Below, piece by piece: positions 11,834 through 24,150 of a DNA stretch of 64,000 bases (the stretch's first letter is position 1; each line of letters starts with the position of its first letter). The DNA is from Chrysemys picta bellii. Lineage: Eukaryota > Chordata > Testudines > Emydidae. Below the pieces are notes generated by a model. The model worked only from the letters and a program-made list of their open reading frames with translations. It had not been told where the DNA came from and searched no databases. The stretch covers positions 11,656,998 through 11,720,997 of the forward strand of contig NC_088791.1 of the NCBI RefSeq assembly GCF_011386835.1, read 5' to 3'. Made by a program: the position numbers and the translations under genes.

Positions 11834-12122
11834 CAGGGGCGGCTCTAGCTTTTTTGCCGCCCCAAGCACAGCAGGCAGGCTGCCTTCGGCGGCACGCCTG
11901 CGGGAGGTCCCCAGTCCCGTGGATTCGGCGGCATGCCTGCAGGAGGTCCACCGGTCCCACGGCTTTGGCGTACCCGCCGCCGAATTGCCACTGAATCTGA
12001 GGGACTGGCGGACCACCCGCAGGCATGCTGCTGAAGGGTCCTCGCAGGGACCGGCAGGGCGCTCCCCACATCTTGCCACCCCAGGCACACACTTGGAGTG
12101 CTGGTGCCTGGAGCCGCCGCTG
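11834..12122. mobile_element. Miniature hAT-type element (CAGGGGCGGCTC...GGAGCCGCCGCTG)
   Basis: The ends CAGGGGCGGCTCTAGC and GCCTGGAGCCGCCGCTG form an imperfect inverted repeat, and the interior repeats GGCGGCATGCCTGC-like units. Open frames on both strands are composition artefacts. The element interrupts the terminal leader of DIRS-like copy C. Flanking 8-mers GGTGTGTG and GGTTTGAC match at only 5 of 8 positions, so the target duplication has decayed or the border is slightly off. The same broad family as 46522-46750 and 27086-27377. Confidence 0.75.
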
Positions 12123-12460
12123 GGTTTGACCATGCCCAGTGCACTGGCATTGGAGATTTTTTCCTCAGTGGTAACCACCGGGGCGGTGCATGTGCCCTCT
12201 GCTGCCTGGTACTACTGTGTGATGGTAGAAAGAGCGGAGCCGTCCCCATCCCCCTCAGTTCCTTCTTACCACTTGAGATGGTTGTCACAGCATTCTATTT
12301 TGCTATTGCAAACGCTTCTGTTTTTCATAATATTTTATTGTATATAGTTGGTACATGTTAACAGTTGTTAGTTTAGTCTGAGTGTAGTTTTCTACTAGTA
12401 GATTTCCTTTTTTACTAGTATACTTACTGTACACTTCAGTTCCCACCAGTTTGGGGTACA

Positions 12461-12850
12461 TGCCTCAGTCCCTGCATTTCAAACCTGGTGATGCATGCAA
12501 GAAACTGAGGCTGGGTTAGCGACCCGCACTGTAGGTGCCTAAAGTGCATAGGAGAAGCTCACATCAGAGACAGGTGCCAACTCTGCAGGGACTTTACTCC
12601 CAGAACTACAAAAGACAGGAAGGCAGATTAAAGCATCTTATTATGGAGGCAGTTCTGTGCCCACCCTTGGAGACGACCCATTTGGGGAGGGCACTGAGAG
12701 CCTCTGTGTGAGTCAGGACACTCCTCCTGTTATGGCAGTCTTGGTGCCAATCTCCTTCTGCGGTACCGCAAAAGATGAAACGGAGGACAGCATCCAGAGA
12801 CCTGTCATCCAGGAGATTGAGGTCCCCGGCCCTAAAATCCAGTAATCAAG
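12461..12850 (+). pseudogene. gag-like start of DIRS-like copy C, broken
   Basis: ATG at 12461 opens MPQSLHFKPGDACKKLRLG and meets a stop at about 12518. Read across frames, a Cys/His pattern follows (RCLKCIGEAH...RCQLCRDF), then KDRKAD-like basic residues and LKHLIMEAVLCPP. This lines up with the N-terminal zinc-type region of copy B. An open frame 12657-12845 covers the acidic part that follows. The rest of gag is missing or displaced by insertions from 12901 on. Confidence 0.6.
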
Positions 12851-12900
12851 CTGCGAAGGAGGGTAGAGTGTGCTTGGTACCAAGATGCTCCCCGTGCAGA

Positions 12901-13300
12901 CAGGGCCGGATTAATGCAAGGGCTTTAGGGGCTGCAGCCTAGGGACCCGGGCTAAGGGCTCAGGCAGACTGCCTGCGTGCCATGGCCCCATGCTGCTCCC
13001 GGAAGTGGCTGGCTGCTGGCACGTCTCTGTGACCCGTGGCAGAGGTGGCCAATGGGAGCTGCGGGGGTGGTTCTTGTGGGCATGGGCAGCGCACTGAGAC
13101 ATGCTTCCTGGAGCGGTATGGGGCTATGGCAGGTAGGCAGCCTGCCTGAGCCCTGCTGCGCTACCGGCTGGGAGCTGCCTCTGGTAAGTGCCTCCTGGCC
13201 TGAGCCTGCATCTTGCACCCCCTCCTGCAGCCCAACTCCCTGCCCCAAGTCAGAATCCCTTCCTGCACCCAAACTCCCTCCCAGAAAGCAACAAATATAA
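12901..13300 (+). mobile_element. Truncated TIR element (CAGGGCCGGATTAAT terminus)
   Basis: The terminus CAGGGCCGGATTAATGCAAG resembles the ends of the hAT-type miniature elements here (CAGGGCCGG at 46522 and 27086). A GC-rich interior runs to about 13275. No matching opposite terminus is visible before 13523, so the element is incomplete; its right border is a guess. Long open frames on both strands here have no motif. Confidence 0.5.
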
Positions 13301-14535
13301 CAGATGTTCTAAGGTAAGAGGATTAATATCTTGGGCTCTGTGGGGCCTTCTTCAGTGGCATTCTCCATAAATTAGGCTATTCTGGAGCCCATGAAAGTAT
13401 TGTGGCACATACCATCTTCCCTGCCTCCTACAGCTAGAGGGACTGAGCAGAGGTGTTATATCCCCTCGCAGTGATTTGAACGTTTTTACACCCTTCCACA
13501 TAGGGTCTTTGATGGTCTAAGCTAGCGGTTCTCAAACTTTAGCAACCTGAGGACCCCCATTTTGATTTAAAAATTTTCACGGACCCCCCCCCAAGAACCC
13601 TGCTCAGCCCCACTCCACCTCTTCCCTCCATGGTTGTTTTGACTTTAACCCTCATTCTGGATTTGCTCATAAATATTCGTGAGACAAAATTAAAAATGGT
13701 CTATGATAGAGGCAGCATTTTGCTATGCTCATATGAACTTGACTTTCTGAGAGTCACATGGAGGTCAGTGTGTTTTTCAAATCTTAAAAATCTCAACTGT
13801 TACAGTGGTGAATTTCGAATTTATGACCCAAAACCGGACAAATATTTGAAGAAAAAAGATTTTAGCAGTGCCACATCTACTTGCAGTGATGAAGCTGAAC
13901 ATAAAACTAAGAAAGTGAAAGTGGTAAACGACACTTCTGTGAAAGCTATCTGCAATATAGATTTTCATCTACAGGGGAACCATCTTGCCTTCTTCCACAA
14001 TGTCTCGTGTGTGGGAAGAAACTCTCAAACAATGCCATGTTAAGCTAAAACTACACCTTACAAGCAAATAGCCATCCCTTGCCAATAAGGACATACTTGT
14101 TTTTAAGTGTTTGAGGGATCAGAATGAAAAGAAAGTGTGATGGATGATAGGCTGTGCAACTGTTTCTGACAAAGTGGATATAAACTGTTCAGGAAGGACA
14201 GGCGGGGTAGAAAAGGTGGGGGAGTTGCATTGCATGTAAGAGAGGAGTATGACTGCTCAGAGCTCCGGTATGAAACTACAGAAAAACCTGAGGAGTCTCT
14301 GGATTAAGTTTAAAAGTGTGAGCAACAAGGGTGATGTCGTGGTGGGAGTCTGCTATAGACCCCCAGACCAGGGGGATGAGGTGGACGAGGCTTTCTTCCG
14401 ACAACTAGCAAAAGTTACTAGATCGCAGGCCCTGGTTCTCATGGGAGATTTTAATCACCCTGATATCTGCTGGGAGAGCAATACAGCGGTGCACAGACAA
14501 TCCAGGAAGTTTTTGAAAAGTAAATATAAATAAAT

Positions 14536-14718
14536 GGAGATACCGTATCTCCTAGAGCTAGAAGGGACCTTGTAAGGTCATTAAGTCCAGCCCCCTGCCT
14601 TCACTAGCAGGACCAAGTACTGATTTTGCCCCAGATCCCTAAGTGGCCCCCTCAAGGATTAAACTCACAACCCTGGGTTTAGCAGGCCAAAGCTCAAACC
14701 ACTGAGCTATCCCTCCCC
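14536..14718 (-). mobile_element. tRNA-derived turtle-type SINE inside CR1
   Basis: On the minus strand the element begins GGGGAGGGATAGCTCAGTGG, with box A TAGCTCAGTGG (complement of 14699-14709) and box B GGTTGTGAGTTTAATCC (complement of 14656-14672). Its tail ends in a CR1-like phrase (CTTCTAGCTCTAGGAG), expected of SINEs mobilised by CR1 machinery. The head is tRNA-like but is not a functional tRNA: the cloverleaf and anticodon arm are eroded. It interrupts the CR1 endonuclease frame between KFLKSKYK and the HFLVQVLEEPTRG part. Confidence 0.85.
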
Positions 14719-15180
14719 AAAGTCAAAGTCACTGTCCCATTTCCTGGTGCAAGTGCTGGAGGAACCAACTAGGGGCAGAGCTCTTTTTGACCTGCTGCTC
14801 ACAAACTGGGAAGAATTAGTAGGGGAAGCAAAAGTGGATGGAAACCTGGGAGGCAGTGACCATGAGATGGTCGAGTTCAGGATCCTGACACAAGGAAGAA
14901 AGGAGAGCAGCAGAATACGGACCCTGGACTTCAGAAAAGCAGACTTTGACTCCCTCAGGGAACTAATGGGTAGGATCCCCTGGGAGAATAACATGAGGGG
15001 GAAAGGAGTCCAGGAGAGCTGGCTGTATTTTAAAGACTCCTTATTGAGGTTGCAGGAACAAACCATCCCGATGGTAGAAAGAATAGTAAATATGGCAGGC
15101 AACCAGCTTGGTTTAACAGTGAAATCCTTGCTGATCTTAAATGCAAAAAAGAAGCTTACAAGAAGTGGAAGTTTGGACAA

Positions 15181-16770
15181 ATGACCAGGGAGGAGTATAA
15201 AAATATTGCTCAGGCATGCAGGAGTGAAATCAGGAAGGCCAAATCACACTTGGAGTTGCAGCTAGCAAGAGATGTTAAGAGTAACAAGAAGGGTTTCTTC
15301 AGGTATGTTAGCAACAAGAAGAAAATCAAGGAAAGTGTGGGCCCCTTACTGAATGAGAGAGGCAACCTAGTGACAGAGGATGTGGAAAAAGCTAATGTAC
15401 TCCATGCTTTTCTTGCCTCTGTGTTCACAAACAAGGTCAGCTCCCAGACTGCTGCACTGGGCAGCACAGAGTGGAGAGGAGATGACCAGCCCTCTGTGGA
15501 GAAAGAAGTGGTTCGGGACTATTTAGAAAAACTGGACAAGCACAAGTCAATGGGTCCAGATGCTCTGCATCCGAGGGTGCTAAAGGAGTTGGTGGATATG
15601 ATTGCAGAGCCATTGGCCATTATCTTTGAAAACTCATGGCGATTGGGGGAGGCCCCGGATGACTGGAAAAAGGCGAATGTAGTGCCCATCTTTAAAAAAG
15701 GGAAGAAGGAGGATCCAGGGAACTACAGGCCAGTCAGCCTCACCTCAGTCCCTGGAAAAATCATGGAGCAGGTCCTCAAGGAATCAATTCTGAAGCACTT
15801 AGAGGAGAGGAAAGTGATCAGGATCAGTCAGCATGGATTCACCAAGGGCAAGTCATGCCTGATTAACCTAATTGCCTTCTATGAGGAGATAACTGGCTCT
15901 GTGGATGAGGGGAAAGCAGTGGATGTGTTATTCCTTGACTTTAGCAAAGCTTTTGATAAGGTCTCCCACAGTATTCTTGCTGGCAAGTTAAAGAAGTGTG
16001 GGCTGGATGAATGGACTATAAGGTGGATAGAAAGCTGGCTAGATCATCGGGCTCAACAGGTAGTGATCAATGGCTCCATGTCTAGTTGGCAGCCGGTATC
16101 AAGAGGAGTGCCCCAAGGGTCGGTCCTGGGGCCGGTTTTGTTCAATATCTTCATTAATGATCTGGAGGATGGCGTGGACTGCACTCTTAGCAAGTTTGCA
16201 GATGACACTAAACTGGGAGGAGTGGTGGATATGCTGGAGGGTAGGGATAGGATACAGAGGGGCCTAGACAAATTAGAGGATTGGGCCAAAATAAACCCTA
16301 TGCACTGCTACAAACTAGGGATCGAATGGCTAGGAAGCAGTTCTGCAGAAAAGGACCTAGGGGTTACAGTGGATGAGAAGCTGGATAGGAGTCAACAGTG
16401 TGCCCTTGTTGCCAAGAAGACTAACGGCATTTTGGGCTGTATAAGTAGGGGCATTGCCAGCAGATCGAGGGATGTGATCGTTCCCCTCTATTCGACATTG
16501 GTGAGGCCTCATCTGGAGTACTGTGTCCAGTTTTGGGCCCCACACTACAAGAAGGATGTGGAACAATTGGAAAGAGTCCAGCGGAGGGCAACAAAAATGA
16601 TTAGGGGGCTGGAGCACATGACTTATGAGGAGAGGCTGAGGGAACTGGGATTCTTTAGTCTGCAGAAGAGAAGAATGAGGGAGGATTTTATAGCTGCTTT
16701 CAACTACCTGAAGGGGGTTCCTAAGAGGATGGATCTAGACTGTTCTTGTTCTGTCATCTGGTACCACTGA
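15181..16770 (+). pseudogene. CR1 ORF2 reverse transcriptase, long open frame (529 codons)
   Basis: The frame runs from the linker ([20 protein letters not shown]) through the [76 protein letters not shown] and the catalytic FADDTKLGG (about residues 337-345, near 16195). The region after WAKIN jumps to PMHCYKLG. The long CR1 at 32932-33804 has about 17 more residues there (RMKFNSEKCKVMHLG...), so an in-frame deletion is likely. The end [14 protein letters not shown] is out of frame with the true C-terminus at 16746-16943. With the endonuclease also broken upstream, it is a dead copy despite the open frame. Confidence 0.88.
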
Positions 16771-17648
16771 GGAGTAATTGTTTCAAGTTGCAGTGGGGGA
16801 GGTTTAGGTTGGATATTAGGAAAAACTTTTTCACTAGGAGGGTGGTGAAGCACTGGAATGGGTTACCTAGGAAGGTGGTGGAATCTCCTTCCTTAGAGGT
16901 TTTTAAGGTCAGGCTTGACAAAGCCCTGGCTGGGATCATTTAGTTGGGGATTGGACCTGCTTTGAGCAGGGGGTTGGACTAGATGACCTCCTGAGATCCC
17001 TTCCCACCCTGATATTCTATGATTCTATGATAAGTGCTGGAAGCAAACTATGTGACATGAATTTTACCAACTCATAAAGCAATCGTGAGAGGAATGTTAG
17101 GTGCACAGGCAGTCAAGGACATTGAAAAGTTCCCCTTTCAGATAACACAATAAGTTGCTGCATTGGTGACATTTCAGGTGATATTAAGATGGTGGTCTAA
17201 GAAAAATTAAAATCAAACAGAAAATTTGCATTGCAGCTTGATGAATCGACAGATATCAGTGGCCATGCTCAACTCTTGGCTAATGTAAGGTATGTTGACG
17301 GAGATAGTATCAAAGAAAATTTTTTGTTTTGCAAAGAACTACCAGTCACATGACTGGAGAGGAAATATTCAGCGTGACAACCGCCTACCTTGAAGAACTT
17401 CACTGGAAAAATTGTATCAGTGTTTGCACCGATGGGGCAGCCTCCATGACTGGCAAAGTGAAGGGGTTTGTAAGCAAGGTCAGGAACAAAACCCAGTTGT
17501 ATGGGTGACCCACTGTTTCCTGCACTGTGAAGCTCTTGTTGCCAAAACACTGCCAGAAGAATTGTCTTTCGTGTTAGATGGAGCAGTAAAGATAATGAAT
17601 TTTATAAAATTGCGGCGCTTAAAATAACGCTTTATCTCCTCACTGTAG

Positions 17649-17768
<120 letters not shown>

Positions 17769-18185
17769 TGAAAGAAAGCACATGGACTTGATCGCTGATA
17801 TGGCATGGTGCACAAAGCTTGCCTACCTGGCTGATATATCCTGCCACCTCAATGAAACGAGCAGGAAAATGCAAGGTAGAAACAAGCATCTTTCCTCCAC
17901 CACAGATAAACTGCATGGGTGTAGGTCTAAGTTAGCCCTCTGGTCTGAAAAAGTAGCCAAAGGAACAACAGAAATATTCCCCTTGGCAAATGCAGCAGAT
18001 CTTGCTGGCGGTATTTTGGTCAATGTCATTTGAGTATTTGGAAAGTCTGGAAGAAAAATTCAGTTCGAGATTTCCACCTGGTCTGAGGCCCAATGCAAAG
18101 TGCTAAGAATGTTACAAGAACAGCTCAAGGTCAGCTTGCCGAATTAAGGATGGACTGAACTTTGAAAATAAAGTCTGATGACAAG

Positions 18186-18434
18186 CATGGGCAGCGGGTA
18201 TAATAGGCCAGGGAAGTGGCTAAGTGGCTCAACCCATGCTTGGGGAGGGCTCAGCCCAGCGCTGGGACCAGGCCAGTGGCTTGGCCCGGTGTAGCTGGGG
18301 TGGGCGGGCTGGGGGTCCTCCTGTTAAGGGGTGGGGGTTTCAGGGCTACAGCATGTGGGGGGCAGGGCCTTGGGCAGAAGGGGTGGGGCCAGCGGACTAG
18401 CCTTCCCAAAGCAGGGGTTCACCTGCCGCCCATG
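18186..18434. mobile_element. Miniature hAT-type element with perfect 8-bp target duplication
   Basis: The 249-bp element has ends CATGGGCAGCGG and CTGCCGCCCATG (an imperfect inverted repeat). Exact ATGACAAG copies flank it at 18178-18185 and 18435-18442. It sits in the 3' part of the hAT transposase pseudogene, so it is younger. The interior is G-rich and non-coding. Confidence 0.85.
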
Positions 18435-18944
18435 ATGACAAGCCGTTGGACTCTTTCTGCATGAAGGTGGGAGGCAAATAGCCTGTCATCTCTGACCATG
18501 CCATCTCCATTCTGTTGCCCTTTTCAACAACATACCTGTGCAAGCTACGTTTTTCAAGCCTGACTAATCAAGAACAGAGCATCTGAGGTCGGTGGAGCAC
18601 GAGCTCAGAGTGGCCCTGTCAACATTTCTTCCCAGGATTAAACGACTCTGCGCATCAAGACAAGCTCAGATGTCTCATTAAAAGTTATTTATTTTAATTT
18701 TTGATCATTCATCACAGTGTGCAGCACTGCTCTATTTATCCAATTCAGGGCAGCATTTTGAAGTTGCATTCCATGTCAGATAGTCCTAGGCTTGGATCTC
18801 TGACTTGGAGTTTGGCTTTTGACGTTGCTCACTTTGTTGTTCATCACATAATAAAACAATTTTGTTTATTTGGTGTCTTGTTGGTGTGAATGTGTGAAGC
18901 CACTGAAAATACTTGTCACAGACTACAGTAAAGTTAAGGGATGT

Positions 18945-19545
18945 TAGAGTCTTCATTGTTTGGGGGAAAGGGGTTTTACTCTCAATACTTCCTGACCCCG
19001 AAAGCAAAAGGGGGTTTCAGGCCTATTTTAGATCCAAGTTCTTGAAGAAAGCAAAATTCCAGATGGTCACTCTAGCTTCCATCATTCCTGGAGCCAGGGT
19101 ATGCGGCTCTCAACTTAAAGGATGCTTCCTTTCGTATGGCAATTCATCAGAGCCACGGAAAATTTCTAAGATTCCCTAACAGCAGTTTCCATTATCAGTT
19201 CACAGTGCTCCCTTTTGATCTCTCGGCTGCCCCTATGTATTTACAAATTGTATGGCAGTGGTAGCAGTGCTCCTTTGGAGGTCAGCCGTCCACATCTTCC
19301 CTTACCTGGATCACTGGCAGATAAGAGGTCAATCCAGGTCGCAGGTGTTATCCAGCAGGAACATAATCAGATCCGTGTTCAATGCCCTCAGCCTGCTGAT
19401 CAACACAGAGAAGTCAGTCCTGTCTCCTGTACAGAAAATGGAATTTATTGGGACAGTCCTGGGGTCTACAATGACCAGGGGGTGGGGGGCGACTCCCCCC
19501 TTTATGTCTGCGCGAGGCAGCAGAGAGTGCTCGTGCTGTCCTTAC
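18945..19545 (+). pseudogene. Reverse transcriptase of DIRS-like copy C, broken
   Basis: Motifs in order, across frames: KFQMVTLASIIPG (about 19050), a phrase like YQFTVLPFGLSAAP with stops (about 19190-19230), then IFPYLDHW with Tyr-Leu-Asp-His at 19303-19314, then LLINTEKSVLSPVQKMEFIG. The second catalytic Asp of the Y-x-D-D box is His here (CAC), so this copy is catalytically dead as well as frameshifted. It aligns motif by motif with the RT of copy B at 10790-11230. Confidence 0.75.
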
Positions 19546-19847
19546 AGGTACTGTTAAGGGAAAACCCTCAAACAACTGTGTACTGGAGCACACAGATACC
19601 TACAGTGGAATGGACATGTGCATCACATCTCAAACAACAACAGTTACGGAAAGGCTAGTAACCATTTCTCAGCTGTTTTGCTTCACATTTTCAACGAGTC
19701 TTACGTGATTTAGGCTCCTCGGTCACTTTTGAAAATGGGGCACAGTCGCATAGGTGCTTTGGAAGATGTTACACCTTGTCTTGTGATGTTTCAGGAACCA
19801 CCTTTGATTTCCAAAAAATTCTCCCATCTCTTGACTTGTTTCTATTT

Positions 19848-20832
19848 CAGTATTGCCACCCTAAAAAGGTGAAAAATCATGAGTCAAAGCACGCACCAAA
19901 TCAGGAGATTGCCGCCCCTCCAAATCTTCAGTGTGTGTGTGTTTGTGTGTTATATAAAATCAGGGATTGGCAACCCTTTGGCACGCGGGAAGCAGTGACC
20001 AGCACATCGGCCCACGCCGCTTCCTGCAGCCCCCTTTGGCTTAGAACGGCAAACAGCGGCCCGTGGGAGCTGCAATCGGCCGAACCTGTGAACGCTGCAG
20101 GTAAACAAACCGTCCCGGCCCGCCAGTGGATTTCCCTGATTGGCCACGTGCCAAAGGTTGCCGATCCCTGATATATATGGTGGGTTTTAGTCTGCCTTAC
20201 GATTTTTGAACTCCCTTGCCTACCCCCAGTGTGTGTGTGCTTGTGGGCGACCATCTTTCCCTCTCCCAAATTCATTGAATATCCTCAATATTCTAATGAA
20301 TTCTGTGCCCCCCAAACCCACCTCTGCTCCAGGGGTTCTTCACCCCACTCCCCCTCACTTAGCCAATGGAGCAGCTGTACAGGAGTCCTCTTCTCCTTTC
20401 TAAGGACTGAGTGGAGGCAACTCCGGGGGTTCTTCACTCTCTTCCAGACCTGGTGTTGCTGGAAGTCAGAGGGATGAAGCAGAATGGCCCATTTTTTCAG
20501 AGGAGATGGGAGGGAATAGAGCCACTATAAGCAGTTGGGCTCTTTCTGCTCCCCTCCTGTGAGAATGGTGTTGGCTGCTCCCCCTCCTCTACCCCAAATG
20601 CCTCTAGGTTCTGACAGGGGAGGGATCATACAGATCCCTACATCAGCTCTGATTAGCTGCTCTTCCCTTGGAGGTGGGGAAGTGGGGGAAAGCAGCCAAT
20701 CAGTGGAGGTTTTCCCCCTGACCAGGCTACAATTTGCACGGGGGCTAGAGTTTCTAGCATCATTGCCAGACAGGCTCCCCACCCACACCCAAAAAAATAC
20801 TCACTATTAAATTATCAAGGTTGGCAACACTG
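19848..20832. mobile_element. Probable TIR element (CAGTATTGCCACC...GGTTGGCAACACTG) with a nested element
   Basis: The two ends CAGTATTGCCACC and GGTTGGCAACACTG are imperfect inverses. The interior is non-coding. A second TIR element (19961-20170) is nested in it. I see no clear 8-bp duplication at the outer borders, so this call is tentative. Confidence 0.5.
19961..20170. mobile_element. Miniature hAT-type element (CAGGGATTGGCAACC...GGTTGCCGATCCCTG)
   Basis: The 210-bp element has terminal inverted repeats matching at 14 of 15 positions. The flanks are both AT-rich (ATATAAAAT and ATATATAT), a degraded 8-bp duplication. A GT-rich microsatellite lies just upstream (19931-19950). Confidence 0.82.
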
Positions 20833-20968
20833 CTTTCTCATCAGTTCTGTGGCAGCCAGGGAATACCCTGACACTCTGCTTTGGCAGCACTTTTCCAGTA
20901 GCAAAATGCCGTTCTTTGGAAAGTGGTAACATTCCTTCTGCAGCCTAGGGGTTACAAGACAAGCTCTC

Positions 20969-22091
20969 TGTGACATTCTAAATCTTGGGGGAGCGTACTG
21001 TAACCCCCATATTCCTCATTTTCATACAATCGTGATCTTACATATAAAGCATGCCATGTAAGGTATCAGGGGAAAGGTTATGATCTGCTGAAAGTCATTT
21101 CTCTATCCATATATGTGTACCATTAATGCATATGAAGTTATGAGAATTGTGTTGCATGGTGGTCACTAAACATGCTGTAAGTTGGGGAATCAGCCAGATA
21201 TTAGCTCCGCAGAGGCAACAGCAAGGAAAGTAACCAACGCCCGGGCAGGGTGTCAAACAACCCATCAACAGCCATTGTCCAGCAAGGGAGCTACAATGCA
21301 ATGACTCATTTGCCTGAGGCCACACCAGGGGAATTGCTCAGCCTTGCTTGGAGAGACTTAGCAATGCCCCCCAGACATGCCTGGACTTGTGCTCTCCAAG
21401 CAAATGGACTGAGAGTATAAAACAGACAGAGTTGACACATACTGGGCCCTTCTCCTGCCCCCACCTTCGCTCAAACAACTAAGACACTGAGAAGAAGACA
21501 AGACTCCAACAGAGGAGATTGGCCCAGGTTTAAGGAACAAACCTGTATATTAAGGACTGCAATATCCAGTGGGGTGAGAAAAACTGCTTAATCTAGATGT
21601 TGCCCAGTCTAATAGGGTTGAGAGTTTAGACTATGTGCTTATATTTTATTTTATTTTATTTTGGTAACTAACTCTGACTTTTTGACTATCACTTAATATC
21701 ACTTAAAATCTACCTTTGTAGTTAATAAATTTGTTTGTTTATTCTACCTGAAGCAGTGTGTTTGGTTTGAAGCATGTCAGAGACCCCCCCTTGGGATAAC
21801 AAGTCTGGTGCATATCAATTTCTTTGTTAAATTGATGAACTCATATAAGCTTGCAGCATCCAGCAGGCATAACTGGGCACTGCAAGACAGAGGTTCCTAG
21901 GGTTGTGCCTGGGACTGGAGATATTGTGTCATTCAGTTGCACAATCCAAGGAGCAGCTTACATGCCAGAGGCTGTGCATGAACAGCCCAGGAGTGAGGGT
22001 TCTCACAGCAGAGAGGGTAAGGCTGGCTCCCAGACTTCAGGATTGGAGTGACCTAGCAGATCCTGGCGGATAACACCAGGAGAACATCACA
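20969..22091 (+). mobile_element. Solo LTR of an endogenous retrovirus-like element
   Basis: The 1123-bp unit starts TGTGACATTC and ends AACATCACA (TG...CA). It is flanked by 5-bp duplications CTCTC at 20964-20968 and 22092-22096. It carries a TATA-type box (TATAAAAC, 21416) and a polyadenylation signal AATAAA (21724-21729), in the order expected of U3-R-U5. An ATTTT repeat lies at about 21640-21661. There is no internal coding region, so recombination between two LTRs has probably removed it. Confidence 0.88.
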
Positions 22092-23394
22092 CTCTCCCAC
22101 AAAGTGTGCTTGCAGTTTCCAGCCACCTGAGGTCTCTGTTATTTCCAGTCCTGCAGTTAGCAAGATAGGGGTATACATTTTTATATTGGTTTATAGAATA
22201 TGCTGGGGACTCTCGTGAATTCACATGGAGACTTTCTGGGAGCGCTTCAAAGCAGATGGATTCCAGAAAAGGGTAACTCACTGCCCACCTCTCAGAATCC
22301 ACCTCCATCCATATTTAAAGGTAAAGAGAGTTTTTCAAAAGCAATAAGAAAGCTGCATACAGGGCTTCTGCATATAGGGCCAGACAAGGCAAGGATATAG
22401 ACAAAATAAAAGAAAAATTTACAGCTAAGATCAGAGTCTGGTTGTGCACTAAAAAACAAGATGGCCCCTGTTCAGCATTCCCCTGAGGGAGCTGATGGGC
22501 AAAGAGGAGAAGAATCTGCAATGCTGCTAGCAATTAGGGAATTCAGAATGAGATGTACGACGTCAGAAGAGACTAATCTCTTCCCTTCATGACGTACATA
22601 AATCAATAACTGGAATTAAAGAGTTTGGCCAGACAAGAAATTAGAGTAGAAGCTCTGCAGCAAAGATCTGATTTAATGGAGGAAGAAACCTCTGAGAGGG
22701 ACAAAGCTCTGATTTTTCTCAATACAATCAAGTAAAATAAATCCCGGCATCTGATTCATATGAATCTATGAATCAGCACCAAATACCGGTCCCTTGGCTC
22801 AGCACACTTATGTGTTTAGGGTTTTGATCGGAATAACTGAAAAGATTATTGACAGCAAATAAACTTTGCCAACCACAAGACAACAAGAACATGTTTAAGG
22901 AGTAATATTAGGGGATGGGCGAGTGACAGCTAACCGCCCATTCTGTGTTTAAAACCAGAATCCCAACATGAGAAGGTTCTATTTAAAATTCAGTGTCATA
23001 ATAGTCTGATTGCACTTTCACACACCAGCTAAACTCTAACATAAAATTCTTGTTCTTCTCCAGGGAAATTTTGTTTTTATGGTGCAGAGAGCTAAAGATA
23101 ACTACCTAGATTTTTCTCTTTAAACCTTGAAAGCTTTTTATCTGTTTCCTCCCCTCTTCCCAAGATTGTGTCTGTAGAGACAGTTAGCTGAGACGTGCCG
23201 GAGATCATGAGGGATGGTGCAGTAAAATGGTGGCAGTGATGGAATGTGTTCTTCACAACGTTCTAGAAAAGCGTTGGTCAGTAATAAGTCAGGGAACAAT
23301 AAGAAGGAGGCAGGTGGAGAGCACTTCACATATTCAAAGCACAGTTCCAGTAATAACTGATCATCAGAACACCTGTGAATCAAGCTTCAGTCTT
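22092..23394. other. No recognised feature
   Basis: Plain non-coding sequence after the solo LTR. A few short open frames without motifs. Confidence 0.4.
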
Positions 23395-23530
23395 ACAATT
23401 TTGCAGATGGGGAAACCGAGTCACAGAGCGGTTAAGAGATTGTCGTAGGTCATACAGCAAGTCAACTGCACACTTCAGATTCAAACTCGGGGATCTCCAG
23501 ATCACAGGGACAAGTGTGTAGCAGATAGAG
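23395..23530 (-). mobile_element. MIR-like SINE, minus strand
   Basis: The plus strand reads TTTTGCAGATGGGGAAACCG, then CACAGAGCGGTTAAG, then GGTCATACAGCAAGTC. This is the reverse complement of the conserved core of MIR-like SINEs. Old and short. Confidence 0.7.
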
Positions 23531-23894
23531 GCAATTGCAGGTATGAGTTTCAGTATAGTTCAAAGATGGTATATATTTGAAGCTTCATCATTTTATTATT
23601 AACAAAACTATAACACCTGCACTAATGGAATAAACAGAGGCCATGCTTAACTAGAAACAGTGAGCTTGTCTATTTTTCCCATTGTCTATCTAGGTTCATA
23701 TTAAAAAACCCCATCATGAACTGTCAGGTTGTGGCTTTAAAATCTTGAACGTAGTTGTACTTGATAGCACAAAGAGGGACAAACACCTTTTTAAAAAAAA
23801 TAACAATCCATGTAACATTAAAGCACTGCAATGATGCTACTTAGTATTTATCTTACACTTTGTACATTCAATGTTTTTTTTTTGGGTGGTATTA

Positions 23895-24150
23895 ATAATA
23901 TACTGATAGGGAAACCAAGGCAGAAAGATTAAATGATTTGCAAGTGGTCTTGGAATGCCGACAGACCCTGGTTGTTGTCGGGTGGGATTGAACCGTGGGC
24001 CTCTGGTGCTTAGTGCATGAGCCTCTACAGCCTGAGCTAAAAGCCAACTGTCTGTTAAGCAAGCTCATTTTATCTCTCTCTTTAAGTGGTCTCGGTGCCA
24101 CTAGATGGGACAGAATGCCACACCCAGAAGGTGTGTGGGTTACGGTCGCA
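23895..24150 (-). mobile_element. tRNA-derived SINE (turtle type), minus strand
   Basis: On the minus strand the head has box A TAGCTCAGGCTGTAGAGGC (complement of 24021-24039) and box B GGTTCAATCCC (complement of 23984-23994), correctly spaced for a Pol III promoter. The body at 23895-23960 resembles a MIR-like core. The stretch to about 24150 (GGTGCCACTAGATGGGACAG) looks like the rest of the same or an adjoining repeat. It is not a functional tRNA. Confidence 0.75.

Larger units (their letters stand above)
14165..17034 (+). mobile_element. CR1 LINE, 5'-truncated, inside the hAT pseudogene
   Basis: It starts within the endonuclease coding region (a phrase like KLFRKDRQGR in a broken frame) and runs to the octamer tail ATTCTATGATTCTATGAT at about 17013-17030. 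Endonuclease motifs include VGVCYRPPDQ and LMGDFNHPDICW (about 14339-14475). A SINE (14536-14718) splits the endonuclease region. The reverse transcriptase lies in one long frame, described separately. The C-terminal tail ([21 protein letters not shown], 16830-16940) is in another frame. hAT sequence resumes just after the tail. Confidence 0.92.

Noticed and set aside
14640..14718. tRNA gene candidate with box A and box B (minus strand)
   Set aside because: It is the tRNA-like head of a SINE with a CR1-like tail; the cloverleaf is eroded.
23984..24039. tRNA gene candidate (minus strand)
   Set aside because: Good A and B boxes but fused to a SINE body; no proper acceptor stem.
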